Below are positions 38,786-51,945 of a stretch of 64,000 nucleotides of DNA, in pieces. Under the pieces are notes generated by a model. It searched no databases and was not told the DNA's origin. It was given only the letters and a program-made list of their open reading frames with translations. The DNA is from Nigrospora sphaerica (Eukaryota > Ascomycota > Sordariomycetes > Amphisphaeriales > Apiosporaceae), in the NCBI GenBank assembly GCA_018287875.1, contig JAGVVL010000022.1:2046001-2110000 (forward strand). The letters are read 5' to 3'. The stretch's first letter is position 1; each line of letters opens with the position of its first letter. The translations under genes were made by a program, and so were the position numbers.

Positions 38786-39865
38786 TCAATAGTCATAGAA
38801 TCCCTTTCCACTCTTCTTGCCGAGCCACCCGGCATCGACCATCTTGGCCAGCAACACGCTCGGCCTGTACTTGGAATCGCCCGTCTCAGTGTGCAGGACC
38901 TTCATGATGGCCAGGCACGTATCCAAGCCGATGAAGTCGGCCAGCTGCAGGGGGCCCATGGGCACGTTGGTCCCGTTCTTCATGATCGAGTCGATCGAGT
39001 CCCTGTCGCCGACGCCCGTCTCGAGGCAAATGACGGCTTCGTTGATGTACGGCATGAGGATGCGGTTGGCCAGGAAGCCGGGCGAGTCGGCCGAGACCGA
39101 CGTGATTTTGCCCATGGCCTTGCAGAACGCCACGGCCGTCTCAAGCGTCTCGGCGCTGGTCTGCAGGCCGCTGATGATCTCGACGCCCTTCTGCACGGGC
39201 ACGGGGTTCATGAAGTGCGTCGACACCACGCGCGAACTGGCCGACGTGTCCTTGGGGTCCTTGGTCGTAGCGGCCGCAATCTTCGTGATGGAGATGGAAG
39301 ATGTGTTGGTGGCCAGAATGGCATGCTTGGGGCAGATGGTGGCCAGCTGAGCAAAGATGTCGAACTTGAGACTGGGGATCTCTGGGACGGCCTCGATGAC
39401 AAAGTCCACCTCGGAGAGATCCTCAATGGACGTCGAGGGCAACAGCAGAGACCGGGCCTTGTCGGCCTCCTCCTGCGTGATCTTCTGCTTCGTCACATCC
39501 TTGGCCAGGAGCTTCTCTGGTCGGGCGGTCAGCGTGCGTCCGGCTTCACCAACCCGGCCGGGAGGGTTACGAACCTGCAAAGGCCACGCCCTTATCCAGC
39601 GAGGCCCGGGACGAGTCGATGAGCCTGACAGAGACACCTGCCTTCTGGGCAGCCACAAGAGCGATACCCGTGCCCTGTGATGGGGTGTGAGTTTCGCGGC
39701 AACTCGGGACGGCTTCACATGCCAACGGCGGCTTACCATCTGCCCGGCGCCAATGACACCGATCTTGTTCACCTGGGCGGCGCTACGGGCGGCCGAGGAG
39801 CTAAAGAGCCTCGCCTGGCTCGCCAGCCGCATGCGGCTCATTCTTAAAGCTGCGTTGGGTATCAT
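38786..39865 (-). CDS. 3-hydroxyacyl-CoA (3-hydroxybutyryl-CoA) dehydrogenase, mitochondrial type
   Basis: Three exons (39865-39737, 39674-39575, 39516-38786) give exactly 319 residues. The N-terminus is basic and Ser/Ala/Arg-rich with no acidic residues, as in a mitochondrial presequence. The NAD-binding Rossmann motif GVIGAGQMGTG follows at about residues 36-46 and is split by intron 1. The catalytic pair is present: His177 in STHFMNPVP and Glu189 in GVEIISG. The family's SPGFLANRIL and C-terminal helical domain (PLQLADFIGLD) follow, and the length is standard. The enzyme oxidises L-3-hydroxyacyl-CoA to 3-ketoacyl-CoA with NAD+; short-chain preference is inferred from similarity to single-domain 3-hydroxybutyryl-CoA dehydrogenases. 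It is divergent from TOF1 with 402 bp between start codons. Confidence 0.93.
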   Translation of the reverse strand: MIPNAALRMSRMRLASQARLFSSSAARSAAQVNKIGVIGAGQMVSRRWHVKPSRVAAKLTPHHRARVSLLWLPRRQVSLSGSSTRPGPRWIRAWPLQVRNPPGRVGEAGRTLTARPEKLLAKDVTKQKITQEEADKARSLLLPSTSIEDLSEVDFVIEAVPEIPSLKFDIFAQLATICPKHAILATNTSSISITKIAAATTKDPKDTSASSRVVSTHFMNPVPVQKGVEIISGLQTSAETLETAVAFCKAMGKITSVSADSPGFLANRILMPYINEAVICLETGVGDRDSIDSIMKNGTNVPMGPLQLADFIGLDTCLAIMKVLHTETGDSKYRPSVLLAKMVDAGWLGKKSGKGFYDY

Positions 39866-40046
39866 TTTCGGGGCGCGGATTCGCTCGGGATGTAATGGAC
39901 AAGCAAGTCACAAGCCGCAATTCTGACGGCCAAAAGCTTCCAAGGCCCATTGAGCTTCGGCTATGCTCGGCGCGAGGTCGTCGGCGCCCGGAGCCGCTTC
40001 CAGCCACGGATGGACAGCGGGGGAAGCTACTTGGCCTAGGTACGCA

Positions 40047-40065
40047 GGTACTTCCCCCAAGTACC
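40047..40065. repeat. Inverted repeat GGTACTT-CCCCC-AAGTACC
   Basis: Perfect 7-bp arms around a 5-base C loop, flanked by further GGTAC units (40038-40045 and 40069-40074). Lies in the divergent promoter. Confidence 0.75.
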
Positions 40066-40114
40066 CAAGGTACTTTAAGTAAGCTGGGGAAGGTGCAACG
40101 TGGGGCCGCCCGCA

Positions 40115-40120
40115 ACGCGT
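40115..40120. promoter_or_regulatory. MluI cell-cycle box (ACGCGT), candidate MBF site for TOF1
   Basis: The exact MCB core ACGCGT lies 148 bp upstream of the TOF1 ATG, with more CGCG-containing sequence (GCGCG, GCGCGTCG) nearby. MBF drives G1/S transcription of replication genes in fungi, and TOF1 is a replication-fork gene. Use of the site is inferred. Confidence 0.5.
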
Positions 40121-40267
40121 CCGTCGCGCGTTATCTTTAATGGCCCTTTTTTTGGGCTTCGAGCGCGTCGTCGCCGAGTCGCGACGCCAACACGGCACTC
40201 TCACCAATTCACCCGCATGGGACCCTCACAAGTCCGTTGAACCCGAGGGACTCACACGCCCTCCAAA

Positions 40268-43200
40268 ATGTCCGACTACGACGAGAGGGATCCCCCGACT
40301 GTCAAGCCCGACGTTGTGCACCCCCACGTGCGGGCGCATATCAACAGTCTCGTCTCTGCCGTGAGTTGGCCCGACCTCCCCGAACCCGCCTTCCCCGAGA
40401 CTGACCCGGATTCAATGCGCAGCTCGGCGGCTTCAGCGCCGAAGATGACGGACGATACGTGCTCGGAGATTCGGGCCTGGAGGTCCTCAAGGACATCAAG
40501 AAATGGATCCGCTTCCTCGACGAGAAAACGAACCGCCTGGACGTCGTGCGATGCCTCGCCGACCTCAATCTGGTCGGCGGCGACCTGTTGCCCATTCTCG
40601 CCAGCTGGCCCGAGAATGCCACCGATAACCGATTCAAGGCCCGAGCTGCGTTGGCTTGCTTCGAGATCATCGTCCCCTTAACGTGGCCGCTCGACCGACC
40701 TAAGGAGGAAATGACCGTCAACCACCACCGACACATGCCCGTACTGAAGCTGGCGCAGATTGGCTACAAGCGGGACATCATCAACTTTGATGCCGCCCCG
40801 ATCCTACGCACCGCCGTCCGGGTTGCGCTGCCCTCCTTGGCCGTGCCGAAGAACGAGCGGACCACCCGTGACGAGGGCATCATCAAACTCATTCTGCTGT
40901 TCCTCCGCAATATTGCCATGATCTCGCCTTCAGCGGATGTCCAATACTCTGGCGACGAAACCCAAATATCCCGCTCCGCCCTGATCGATGCATTTTCGTA
41001 CCAGGACATCCTCCTGACTCTGCTGACCCTGGCTTCCAATATGGGGGAGGATTTCAACCAGGAGGGCGTGATTCTGATGGAAATCATTTTCCACTTGGTC
41101 AAGCGTGTCGATGTCGGAAAACTGTTTATAGACGAAAAGCAGCTCGGCGCGGTCAAGGCCAACGAGCTAGCCGATATGATGCGCAAAGAGGCAGCCATGC
41201 ATCGGCCACACAACCGGAGAGCACCCACAAGACACAACCGATGGGGCACCATGATTTGGGTGAATCGAGGCGACGGCAAGGTGTCGACCGTTTCCGGCCA
41301 AGACGCTCTATTAGACGTCGCAACACGACAGCAGAAGATGGATAGCAAGATCTACCGTCCGCCGCGCAGACCGAAGAAAGACGAGGCGGAGTCGCAAGAG
41401 CTGGGCCCTCCCGTGACTCTAAACCCGAGAGCTAGGAAACAACTGCGCGACTTTGTCGAAGAGTTCTTGGACTCCGGCTTCAACCCCTTGTTCATGCATG
41501 TTCGGAAAAAGCTGGACGAGCAGAAGGACTACATCTTCCAATACCACCCCCGCCAGTTCTTCTACCTTGTATCGTGGTTCCTGGAAGCAGAGCGAGCACG
41601 CCAGAAGGCTACCAGAAGCAAACAGAAGGGCCAGCAAGAGGAGATCAGCAGTTTCAACCTGGTCGCTGGTGTCTTGAACCAGGAAACCTTCATCACCCTG
41701 AACCGATCGATGGCCGACGCACTCGACGGCAAGCACTGGCAAGAACTCGCGGCCGCTATGCGCTGCTTTACGCAGATTCTCCTCACAGTCCAGGAAATGA
41801 CCGAGTCCGGCAACGAGGAGGACGAGGAAATTGCCGAGAACATGCTGAGTCGCATATTCTACGAAGGCGAAACCCATGATCGCATAGCCACCATTGTCCG
41901 GACTTACAAAGACCAAGACTTCGAATACCTGGATGCTTGTACTGAGCTGACACACACATACCTGCGTGTCCTCGAGGCCTATTCAAAGCAGAACGTGGAC
42001 ATGCAAGTACGATCACGACGGCGAACCCGGAGGAAGAAGAAGGCGGCTGCAGCTGCTGGCGAAGACGATGGCAGCAACCCCATCGAGGAGGATGACGAGT
42101 CCGAAAACGACCAAGCCAGCGCCGAGCGGACAAGCACCGAGCGGAAGTTTGAATTCTCGACTTTCGCCAAAAAATTCACTCCCCAGGGCGTCGTGGACAC
42201 CTTCGTCAAGTTTACTAGGTACTACCACGACTTGAACGACGCGCAACTCAAACGAGCGCATCGCTACTTCTACCGTCTCGCGTTCAAACAGGAGTCCAGT
42301 GTCATGCTCTTCCGGACAGATGTTATTCATTTGTTTTACAGCATGATCAAGGGCGCAGAACCGCTGGACCGTGGCTGCAGCATGTACAAGGAGTGGGAGG
42401 AATTGGTGAAGCAAATTCTCAAAAGATGCATTCGAAAGATTGAAGAACGACCAGCTCTCATCATCGAAATGCTGTTCTCCAAGATCCCCGCGACAGCCCA
42501 CTACTTGGAATATGGCTACGAGAAACAGACGCTCTCGAAGTCGACACCCAAAGCAGCTGCAGAGCTGGAGTTCAAGCGCAACCTTGACCGTGAACAACAA
42601 ATTGCCATTGTTGTCGGTGTGTTGCTCGACAAGGAACTAGCCCATCATATCAAGTGGGTGAAGGGTCAGCTGGCTGCTGCTGAGAGCGAGCGCCGCGCGT
42701 GGGAGACGGCGGAAAAGGCCATGCCATCCGTCGAAGCCAATGCGAACGGAGGTGTGGGCGAGGAGACGGACAAACCCGCCGAGGCTACTCCTGCTAGGGA
42801 GCCTCCTGTTTTCTGTAAGTTGCTGTGCTCCCTTTTTGCTGTATGGCACCCAGCTAATCATCGCAGTCGTTCGTCCTGACGACAGTGCCCGGCGAGCCGC
42901 CATGTTCAAGAACGGGCATCTGCGTTTGCTGATGAAGCTCGTGGGAATGCAACGCCTCATAACGGAGATGGAGGAGACGCCCGAATCAGCGTGGGTCGTC
43001 TACCCATCGCACACGGCCGATCATCTCCAAGAGTCCATCGACTTGATCAACAAAGCAGAATTCGATCCGCCCACTTTCGACGATGGCCGACTCGCCGAAA
43101 ACCAGCTGCGACGAAAGACGGCGCCGAGAAAGAAGGCCGTATTTGATGACGAGGACGATGCTGATGACGATGACATCCTTTTCCCAGCCGGTGGTCCAAC

Positions 43201-43861
43201 AGCTCGAAAAGTGATTGACGATGACTCCGAAGCGCCCGAGAAAACCAAGAGACGTCGCCGAACCACCAAAGAACTGACAGCTGCGGAGCTGGAGGAAAAA
43301 GAAAAAAACCGACGTCAGCGGGAAAAAGAAAAGGCTCGCCGGTTCAAGAGCGAGCTCTATGTTCATGCGAGCGATGACGAAACAGACGAGGAGAGGGACA
43401 GGGATTTCTTTGCGGGTGAAGAGCGCCTTCGCCAAAAACAAAAGGCTCTCATCCTGGGTGGTCAGGCAAACCCGCCCTCATCACCTAGGACTTCTGTCAA
43501 GCGGAAGGTGCAGGCTCTTCTGGATGACGACGACGACGACGACGACGCCCTCGTTCTTACGCAAGATTCAACATCCAGCCGGACAGACAAGGTGGACGAC
43601 GAAGAAGAGGAGAGGGAAGATGAAGCCGAGGCAGATGACACACCGCCCTCGTCAAGTCCCCGAGGCGAATCAGCAGGCGGCCCGTTGAAGCGGCGGCGGG
43701 TATCCGTGGAGCAAAGTCCAGTTCAAGATATGACTGGGCTAACCATTGCCGATACGGAGATGGCAGATGCCGACGAAGAAGATGGCCCCGTAGTTAAACA
43801 GCCTCGGCGGCGCCCCCGGGCAAAGGCCGGTTTTATTATTGACAGCAGCGACGAGGAATGA
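40268..43861 (+). CDS. TOF1: Topoisomerase 1-associated factor 1 (TOF1/Swi1, Timeless family)
   Basis: Three exons (40268-40360, 40423-42814, 42867-43861) give exactly 1,159 residues. Introns are 62 and 52 bp with GTGAGT and GTAAGT donors. The Timeless N-terminal helical-repeat domain covers about residues 33-300. The family signature around [17 protein letters not shown] followed by a [17 protein letters not shown] segment lies near residues 340-400. The C-terminal third has a conserved [15 protein letters not shown] segment, then acidic tracts at about 915-930 and 1045-1055 and basic clusters (KRRRV) as nuclear signals. With Csm3 and Mrc1 the protein forms the fork-protection complex, which stabilises replisomes and relays the S-phase checkpoint (family knowledge). 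Length is close to other filamentous ascomycete homologs. An MCB box upstream suggests G1/S expression. Confidence 0.95.
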
Positions 43862-46678
43862 CGATGAGCAACTAGCATGGGCACTGGCGTTTGGGTTGCT
43901 TACCTACCGTTGGAGATTAGTGGCAGGACTGGATATGGATTGGCCGTGGGTTCATGAGCTGGCGTGGTACAAGCTGATAAAGCAACGAGATTCACGCATC
44001 GCTATACCCGACTTACCGGATAGTGATGAAGTTGGAATGAACGCTCCGAGGGAAGGGAATTGCCGTCGAGAAGACTATGCGATACCTGGCCAAACCATGT
44101 CTTGTGAAAAAACGGCCGGCCCTGGGGCGTGACGATGGTTAAATCTTTGAACCGCAGGCATGATGCTGTGCTCAGACAGCTTATACAAGCAAGAAGAAAG
44201 CGCACGGGACTGAGCGTCCGTTCACGACCTTTGGCCAGCCTCTCTAGCCCGTTATGCGAAATGACCAAAGATGCATTACGCGTCTCTCCGTCCTGGCAGG
44301 CCATATGATGAGACGGTGAAAATAAGGAGAGGCGAAGGGGAACCGGCCACCTCATATAGTACCTTAACGTCCTAGGAAAACAGCCATCTCCAACCTCAAA
44401 TGCAGTTGGCATACCTCGACCGGATGGAAGGTTCGGAGTCTCCGTGCCTATGAACATCCATGTCCTCGCAATCGGTACATGATCCTTGCCGTCGACCGCC
44501 CGTTGGCCGTCACGACGAGAAGCAGGCGGGCGCGGAGGGCGGACACTCTGCATTTTTGCACGAGCGGCTACAAGACGTCACCACATCCACGGCGGGCCAG
44601 CGTCTCGCCGTCTTTCGTTCCCCCGCGTTGAGCAAGGGCGTGTCCGGCCGTCAACACCAAGACACCACTCTTCTATCCGAATCCAAACAAAACCCACCTC
44701 CAACCCCATTTTTCTCTCCTTCGGTGACCCGAGGGATTTCACCGAGCGGGGAACAGCATGCGAAGTCACCGAGAAGCGAACACGAGAAGAGGTGAACAAC
44801 AGGTGGGCGTTCCGGGGGGGTCCTATGTAAGTTATTCCCCTGGTCACGCCTAGCACAAGCTGCTGCGCCGTCCTTGGGTGACTATGATGAGGCACAACGT
44901 CTGGGCCTTTGATCCGTGCACGCCGACGTGCTGTTCCTTCTGCGGTCGTGGAAGTGTTGAAGTTCACCCCGTTCAGAAACTTGGGGAGCCGCGCGGGAGC
45001 CACCAAGGAGGGTGTCATGATAGCCGCAACCCCCGAGGCAGGCGGGGGAGGAAAGCGACTCGAAGCCGGTGTGTTGGAAAGCTCCCAACCCGCCTATTCA
45101 GCATGTCGTCAATGCGCACAGGTTGTGGGGGTTTCCCGGTTTCTACCAGTTTCCACCTCGTTGGACTTCGGTAGACGAGGGTCGCGTCGGTCACGTCACT
45201 TTGCCCCGTGCCGGCTGTGTGCTCGTAGACGCGAAGTGCTCGTTGTGACGATAGCCTGGGGGTTGTCGGGAGCATATCATGGCCACCTAGGCGACGATAC
45301 CGCCAGGTACGCGTGCGTAAACCAGTCCCTCGGTTTTCGGCAACAAGCCCGGGGGGTTGTCACCCGGGAGCTCCCGACTCTGGGCGGGTGCCCAAATACC
45401 AGTTGTCTGGGCTACTTGTGTAGAGCACAAGGGGGCCTCTTCTCGTTTCGGCTCTTTCTGTAAAGGTGACCTCTCCGTCGTCGCATCCCGGACCGACGAA
45501 GCCGGCCACGGGTGGTAGAACCAGCGGCTGGGCACGGACGGATCAGAAGCCGCATAGGGACGAATGTACGCATAAACGAACCTTATGCAGCAATGCCGCG
45601 GCGCACAGGCCGAGGTGGTGTGCACACATAAGTAGCATCGTGAAGACGCGGGGCCGACGCTTACTACAATATACAGTACGGGGAGCCGTTCCAAACCGAG
45701 GGGGAAAGAGAGCGAGCTTGGAGCAGTTACCTCGACCGCGGGACGAGGGCAAGAGACAGCCGCCGGCGTGGGCACGGAAGCGAATGCGTCTTCTTTCAAC
45801 GCGCGGGAGGCTCTCGCCGGGTTCCCTATCCGGGACGTAGGGGTGTGTGCCCAGGAACGGCACCCAGCGAGCGGCTGGCGAGTATACACGGACTCTCTCG
45901 CACACACTGCCTGCCACCTCTCGATGCACCCACGGGCAGGAGACACAGGCGGAATGACGGGGCCCAAGAACGGCATAGGCTGCGGCCTGCGGGGAAAAGA
46001 GGAGGCATACCGGCACTCATTGGACACTAGAGTCCACCCCAAGGGGGCTGTGCAAAGCTCCGACGGGTTATATGTGTCGTTGGGGGAAGCCGGGCCAGCA
46101 AGCAAACCTGCCACCCCGGACTTGCTGCTGCTGCTGCTACTCGCCGCCAACGGTCGACACAGCCTACTACTCCCCAGCAGAAACAACGCATGGAGCCCCC
46201 CCCCCAAGAGGCGGTCACGGCTGTTATCACGGCGATCACGGCTATCACGGCTATCACGGCTGTCCGGCGAGGACCCCGGGGACTCCGCGTCGGGGCAGAC
46301 GCGGAGCCACCGCGCGGCCGACTCGACGCCCTACGTACGGCGTGGCCGTTCGAGGCCCAGGTCGGCCGAGGACGGGTCGTGTGGGCGGGAGAGGATAATC
46401 TCGGTGAGCTTCAATTCATCCAGGCAAAGAGGAATGGCGAGCTAGATAATCCGCGGGGAAAGTAGACCCCCCCATCCCAGCCGCCGGCCCATGGTGTGAA
46501 ATCAAGTTTATATCCCCCCAAATCCCAGAACCAGCTCATTACATCGTGTGCTCTAGGGGCAATCCCGGGGGAGGAGACGCCGGGGGGTCGAACGCCACAG
46601 CTTCATCAAGACAGAAAGGTGCGTGGGTGTTTGGCTGTCGACACGCAATGGCAGCCGGCGCGAGGGAAAACGCCCCGT
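43862..46678. other. Intergenic region between convergent TOF1 and calmodulin genes, no gene recognised
   Basis: Holds the 3' ends of both flanking genes. Frames of up to about 300 codons exist on the minus strand (around 45.3-46.2 kb) but are mirrored by plus-strand frames and show no motif. A 9-bp ATCACGGCT-type repeat lies at 46214-46263. Confidence 0.55.
46214..46263. repeat. Short tandem repeat of ATCACGGCT units
   Basis: Five related 9-bp units with small changes (GTCACGGCT, TATCACGGC, GATCACGGC and so on). Confidence 0.75.
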
Positions 46679-47944
<1,266 letters not shown>

Positions 47945-48232
47945 TTTTGAAGCTGTGTGGAATGCGGAAGTCGGGTCGATGAAGGGAGTGTTGGTTGGTT
48001 GACTCGGAGGGGAGGAGAGCGAACGAGCGGCCGCTGGTCGGTATTGAATTTCAGGTTGTTGCCAAGGGCAAGGGGAGTTGGAGAGTGGGTTTGGCTGGAC
48101 GGAGAGGTGGACAGAGTGGTGGTCCTTTTTCGCAGGCTGCCAAGGGTTAGGTCGCCAAGGGTTGGTCCTGTCCGGTCCCTCTTTGCGAGACGGCCGCCTT
48201 TTTTTGGTTTGACAACAGGCGACCGGGGAGGC

Positions 48233-48246
48233 GGGGGGGGGGGGGG
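48233..48246. repeat. G14 homopolymer
   Basis: Fourteen G on the plus strand, about 290 bp upstream of the calmodulin start codon. Confidence 0.9.
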
Positions 48247-49590
48247 CTTAAAGGAGAATGAAGAGAAAATGGGAGCTTCCAATGCTTCCGGCTACTCTCC
48301 CCTCTCAAAACTGGAGCAGGCGTCACCTCACTCGACAAAGGTTGTCGTCGGGTTCTCGTGTAGCTGAGGTATGGGACCTCATAGTGTCGCGCTCCTTTTC
48401 CCGCCGTCCCCCCTCCAAAGTCCTAGTCCGGGAAGGGGGGGGGAGAAGACTGTATTACTGCCCAGCCTCATACAACTATCATGGCATGGCGTGTATGCCT
48501 TTCTACGCCAGCCCCAGCTGGTTTGTTGCGTGGCATCAATTGAGACTGGCCTGGGCCCTCTCTTGCCATCCTTCTCTCTTCCCCTCCCCTTCTTTGGTTC
48601 TTTCTTGCAAGGTCGAATCCGGTTTCTGTCCGTAGGTTTGTCGTAGGGCTGCCTCTCCGACTCCCTCTCCTTCTTGCCCTTCTTGTCCCCCATCACTCCT
48701 TCCCCCTCCCTCTCTCTCTCTCCGTCTGCTGCTCCATTCATTTGTCTATCGGCTTGCGCCCCCTGCCCCTCCGTAAGGGACCTTGCCCCTCCTATCCCAT
48801 GGCTTTCTGCCCACCCGTCTGTTGCCCCCTCGAGCGCTGGCTGGCAGCCGCCGCCGTTGTATTACGTGTGCTGTACTAGCCTCTAGGCCGAAAGGGACCA
48901 AGTGTCGTTGGGATCAATCCCTGTCGGGCCCAATCTGGGCTGAAACTCGTCGGTGCCAAGTCCCCTCATGCGAATGCATACTTCAGTCAATACATGCCGT
49001 ATTCCCAGGCCGCCTCCCTAGCCAATAGATGTAGGTACACACACACACAGATATCGGGGTGTAGCAGCCTGAGGCAAATGGACCACCGGGCTGGAGGCGT
49101 GCACGGCTTAACCCGGTTTCCAATGTCCCTCTATCGCGCAAGTCGGACCTCCAAGCAAGCATCGCAGGCAATGCGTAACGTGGCAGACGTTTGGAAGCTG
49201 CTCTGGTAGGCGGGACTTGCAGATGGCCAGAGGAACGACGGGCAATGGGCATGGCCTACATGTAGGTACGTGACCTAAACGTGTGATGATGCGCAGCGCC
49301 GGACACAGGCGCCCCCAACCGGGCCTGTCACCATCGCTCAACGAACTGCTAGGTACATCATCTACTTACTACATAACCCTTAGGGTGCTCCATTATATCG
49401 CCTTGCACCTAGAAGGTAAGGCTGCGTCGCCGAGGTAGAAGCCTTGCATTAGGTACGGCATTCCTACATCGTAGGTACCTAGTTAACATGGATGCAGTTC
49501 TCAGGCATGCCCAGACCACAAGACGACGATGCACGGTGATCAGTACGTATGTATTCGTAGTATCGAGAGCCTTGATAACAAAAGTAAGAG

Positions 49591-49615
49591 GAGGTAGGTA
49601 GGCAGTACCTACCTC
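49591..49615. repeat. Perfect inverted repeat GAGGTAGGTA ... TACCTACCTC
   Basis: Ten-base perfect arms (49591-49600 and 49606-49615) around a 5-base loop. The clearest member of the dispersed TAGGTA/GGTAC hairpin family, about 480 bp upstream of TLG2. Confidence 0.85.
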
Positions 49616-50092
49616 TACTACCTCGTAGCTGGAGCGGTAGTATGCAGCGGTCCATAGGTAGCACCTAAGCAAAAAAAACCCCCACTGTTCTGACCATCCG
49701 TCTGGCACTCCTCGATCCCCAATCCCCATTCCGTACCGGCCACTTTTAGTAGGTAGCATTCATTACCAGACCGACGGCCGGGCAACTGGAGAGCGCTACG
49801 TCAGCCAGCCAAGCCCAGCCTCACCCGTCGTCCATCGATCCTTGGAAGGTTCCTACTACTGTACAGATAGCACTCAGGTCCGTCCATCCATCCGTACCCG
49901 TACCAACCCGATCCAGGCATTTGCTGTGATGCACGCATGTGTCCACTATGTGCCGTAGCTTGTCACCATCGCGACCACCACCCTCCCTCCGCACGTAACC
50001 CGATCCCGACGACTTTCCCGGCGCACCACTCCCGAATCCATCCCGAGCTGTACTGACGGGCAAAGGGGCCCCCTCCCTTACCGGCGTCCGCC

Positions 50093-51349
50093 ATGTGGCG
50101 AGACCGCACCAACTTGTACGCCGCGCTCCGTTCCCCTGCGCGCGAAACCGACGCCCGGCTTCGCCCTCGAGCCGCGAGCCTTGCCTTGCCCTGCTCTGCC
50201 CTGCCTGTCCCGTGCCGGCGCTGACGACGAGAGTCCCCCAGGTACATCTCCTACCGCCAGTCGTACGCCCATCACCCGGCCAAGAAAAGCCGCTATTCGG
50301 CCCCCGCCGGCAATGGCTTCTCCGACTTTGGGCGCGGCGGCGCGTCTAACCGCCCCGAGGACCAGGAGGGCCTCCTCGCGCTCGCCGACTACGACGACGG
50401 CGACGCCGTCATCGAGATGGACCTCCTACCTCCGCGGTGGGCCGACATATCCGACGAGGTCACCGACCAGCTCGCCGACATCGCGCGCAAGTCGCAGGCG
50501 CTCGAGCGCTTACACCAGAAGCACGTCCTGCCCGGCTTCAACGATGACGAGGCCAAACGCGCCGAGGAGGGCGAGATCGAGAAATTGACCCAGGCCATTA
50601 CCCGCGGCTTCCACGGTTGCCACCGCTGCATCCAGCGCGTCGAGCAGATGGTGCGCGAAGGCACCATGACCAAGGCTGAGGAGACCATGGCCAAGAACAT
50701 CCAGGTCAGCCTGGCCACGCGCGTGCAGGAGGCGAGCGCCAACTTTCGCAAGAAGCAGAGCGCGTACCTGAAGAGTAAGTCGCCGGCGGCCCCGGGGCAA
50801 ACCGCTCGCTCCCCGACGGACGGGTGGCGCCGTCGAGACGCAATGGGTTTTTTTTGCTGACGGTGACTTTCGCTCCCCCGTCCAGAACTACGCGGCATGA
50901 ACGGGCTCAGCGGCGCGTCGCCGGTCGAGCGGTCGTCGACGCCGCTGGGGTCCAACTACGCGGCCGACCCGTCGCTGCTCGAGTCGGACGCGGACCGGTC
51001 GTACTCACAGTCGGCGCTGCAGGCGACGACGCACCGGCAGCTGCTGCACAGCAACGACGCCGTCATCCTGCAGCGCGAGCGCGAGATTGAGGACATCGCG
51101 CAGGGCATCATCGAGCTCTCGGACCTGTTCCGCGACCTCCAGACCATGGTCATCGACCAGGGCACCATGCTCGACCGCATCGACTACAACGTCGAGCGCA
51201 TGGCCACCGACGTCAAGGGCGCCGAAAAGGAGCTCGTCGTCGCTGCCGGCTACCAGAAAAAAACCACCAAGCGGAAGATTATCCTGCTCCTAATCCTAAT
51301 CATCGCCGGCATGATCATACTGCTGGTGATTAAGCCGAAGAAGGCGAGC

Positions 51350-51380
<31 letters not shown>

Positions 51381-51400
51381 GTGGTGGAAACGAAGGTTGA
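50093..51400 (+). CDS. TLG2: t-SNARE syntaxin, TLG2/syntaxin-16 type
   Basis: Three exons (50093-50115, 50242-50774, 50886-51400) give exactly 356 residues. The first exon is only 23 bp and encodes the start MWRDRTNL, which resembles the N-terminal peptide used by syntaxin-16 proteins to bind the Vps45 SM protein. The Habc helices follow. The SNARE helix lies at about residues 250-310, with the zero-layer Gln in VIDQGTMLDRIDYNVE. One transmembrane anchor of about 19 hydrophobic residues (from ~316) comes next. A 22-residue lumenal tail of Lys then Gly/Asp runs (GGGGDGDGGGGGG) ends the protein. Family role: fusion of endosome-derived vesicles with the trans-Golgi network and autophagy-related traffic. 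It is convergent with the amidoligase relic. Confidence 0.94.
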
Positions 51401-51945
51401 TGTGTAGTATACCCCTGGGCGCTTCCCCCCGAACCACCATGATGACGAACGATTCGGCTGGCTCCATGACACACGACAACCTTGCGCCGGCAACTTGTAC
51501 CATGTACTGTGTGCGTGTGTATCTGTTGTGTGAAATGCGTTTTTTTTTCCTTTCCAACCGTCCTGCCAAGCTGCGCCCGCTGGAAGCAAGCTTTGCGCAG
51601 TGACATGGCTAGCACCTGGGTGGGTTAGGACACGGCGATGGGTGCCCGGGATCTTTCATGTGAGCTATGCTGGCTCGTACCTTATCTGCGTGCTGGCAGT
51701 AGCCTGGGAATGTGTAGTGTGTAGATGTATGTACATTCCTCTCCGAAGAACTTACCCAGTCCCGGCAATGCCCGTATCCCGAGGCCTGCGGACCCCATGT
51801 ACCCATCAGCAGGGCTCAACAGGTGACGAAACCCTATTCCTGCCTGTCCGCGGCCCCGGCATAGGTGGTATTTGGTGGTATGTCGAGGGGCCGGGGCTCG
51901 ACCGAACACTGTCTTGGCTCGGTGCCATCCAACGCCGGGTCGGCG
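51401..51945. other. Short convergent intergenic region
   Basis: Contains the 3' ends of TLG2 and of the amidoligase-like gene. Nothing else is recognised. Confidence 0.6.

Larger units (their letters stand above)
39866..40267. promoter_or_regulatory. Shared divergent promoter of the dehydrogenase and TOF1 genes
   Basis: Only 402 bp separate the two start codons, so both promoters must lie here. It contains a GGTACTT/AAGTACC hairpin (40047-40065) within a stretch of GGTAC units, and an ACGCGT box 148 bp before the TOF1 ATG. No TATA box is evident. Confidence 0.7.
47945..50092. other. Intergenic region: divergent promoters of calmodulin and TLG2, no gene recognised
   Basis: Upstream of calmodulin the transcript strand is pyrimidine-rich, as in many fungal promoters, and holds a G14 run (plus strand, 48233-48246). 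Around 48.55-48.78 kb the plus strand is C/T-rich. The part nearest TLG2 (49.2-49.9 kb) is rich in TAGGTA/TACCTA motifs, including a perfect hairpin. No gene or RNA is recognised. Confidence 0.6.

Noticed and set aside
45287..46207. 306-codon minus-strand frame
   Set aside because: Composition is that of GC-rich random DNA (Ser/Pro/Arg/Cys-rich), it is mirrored by plus-strand frames, and it has no motif or conserved block.
46580..46600. Possible minus-strand tRNA from a GTTCGACCC sequence
   Set aside because: Stem bases do not pair, and no A box lies at the proper distance.
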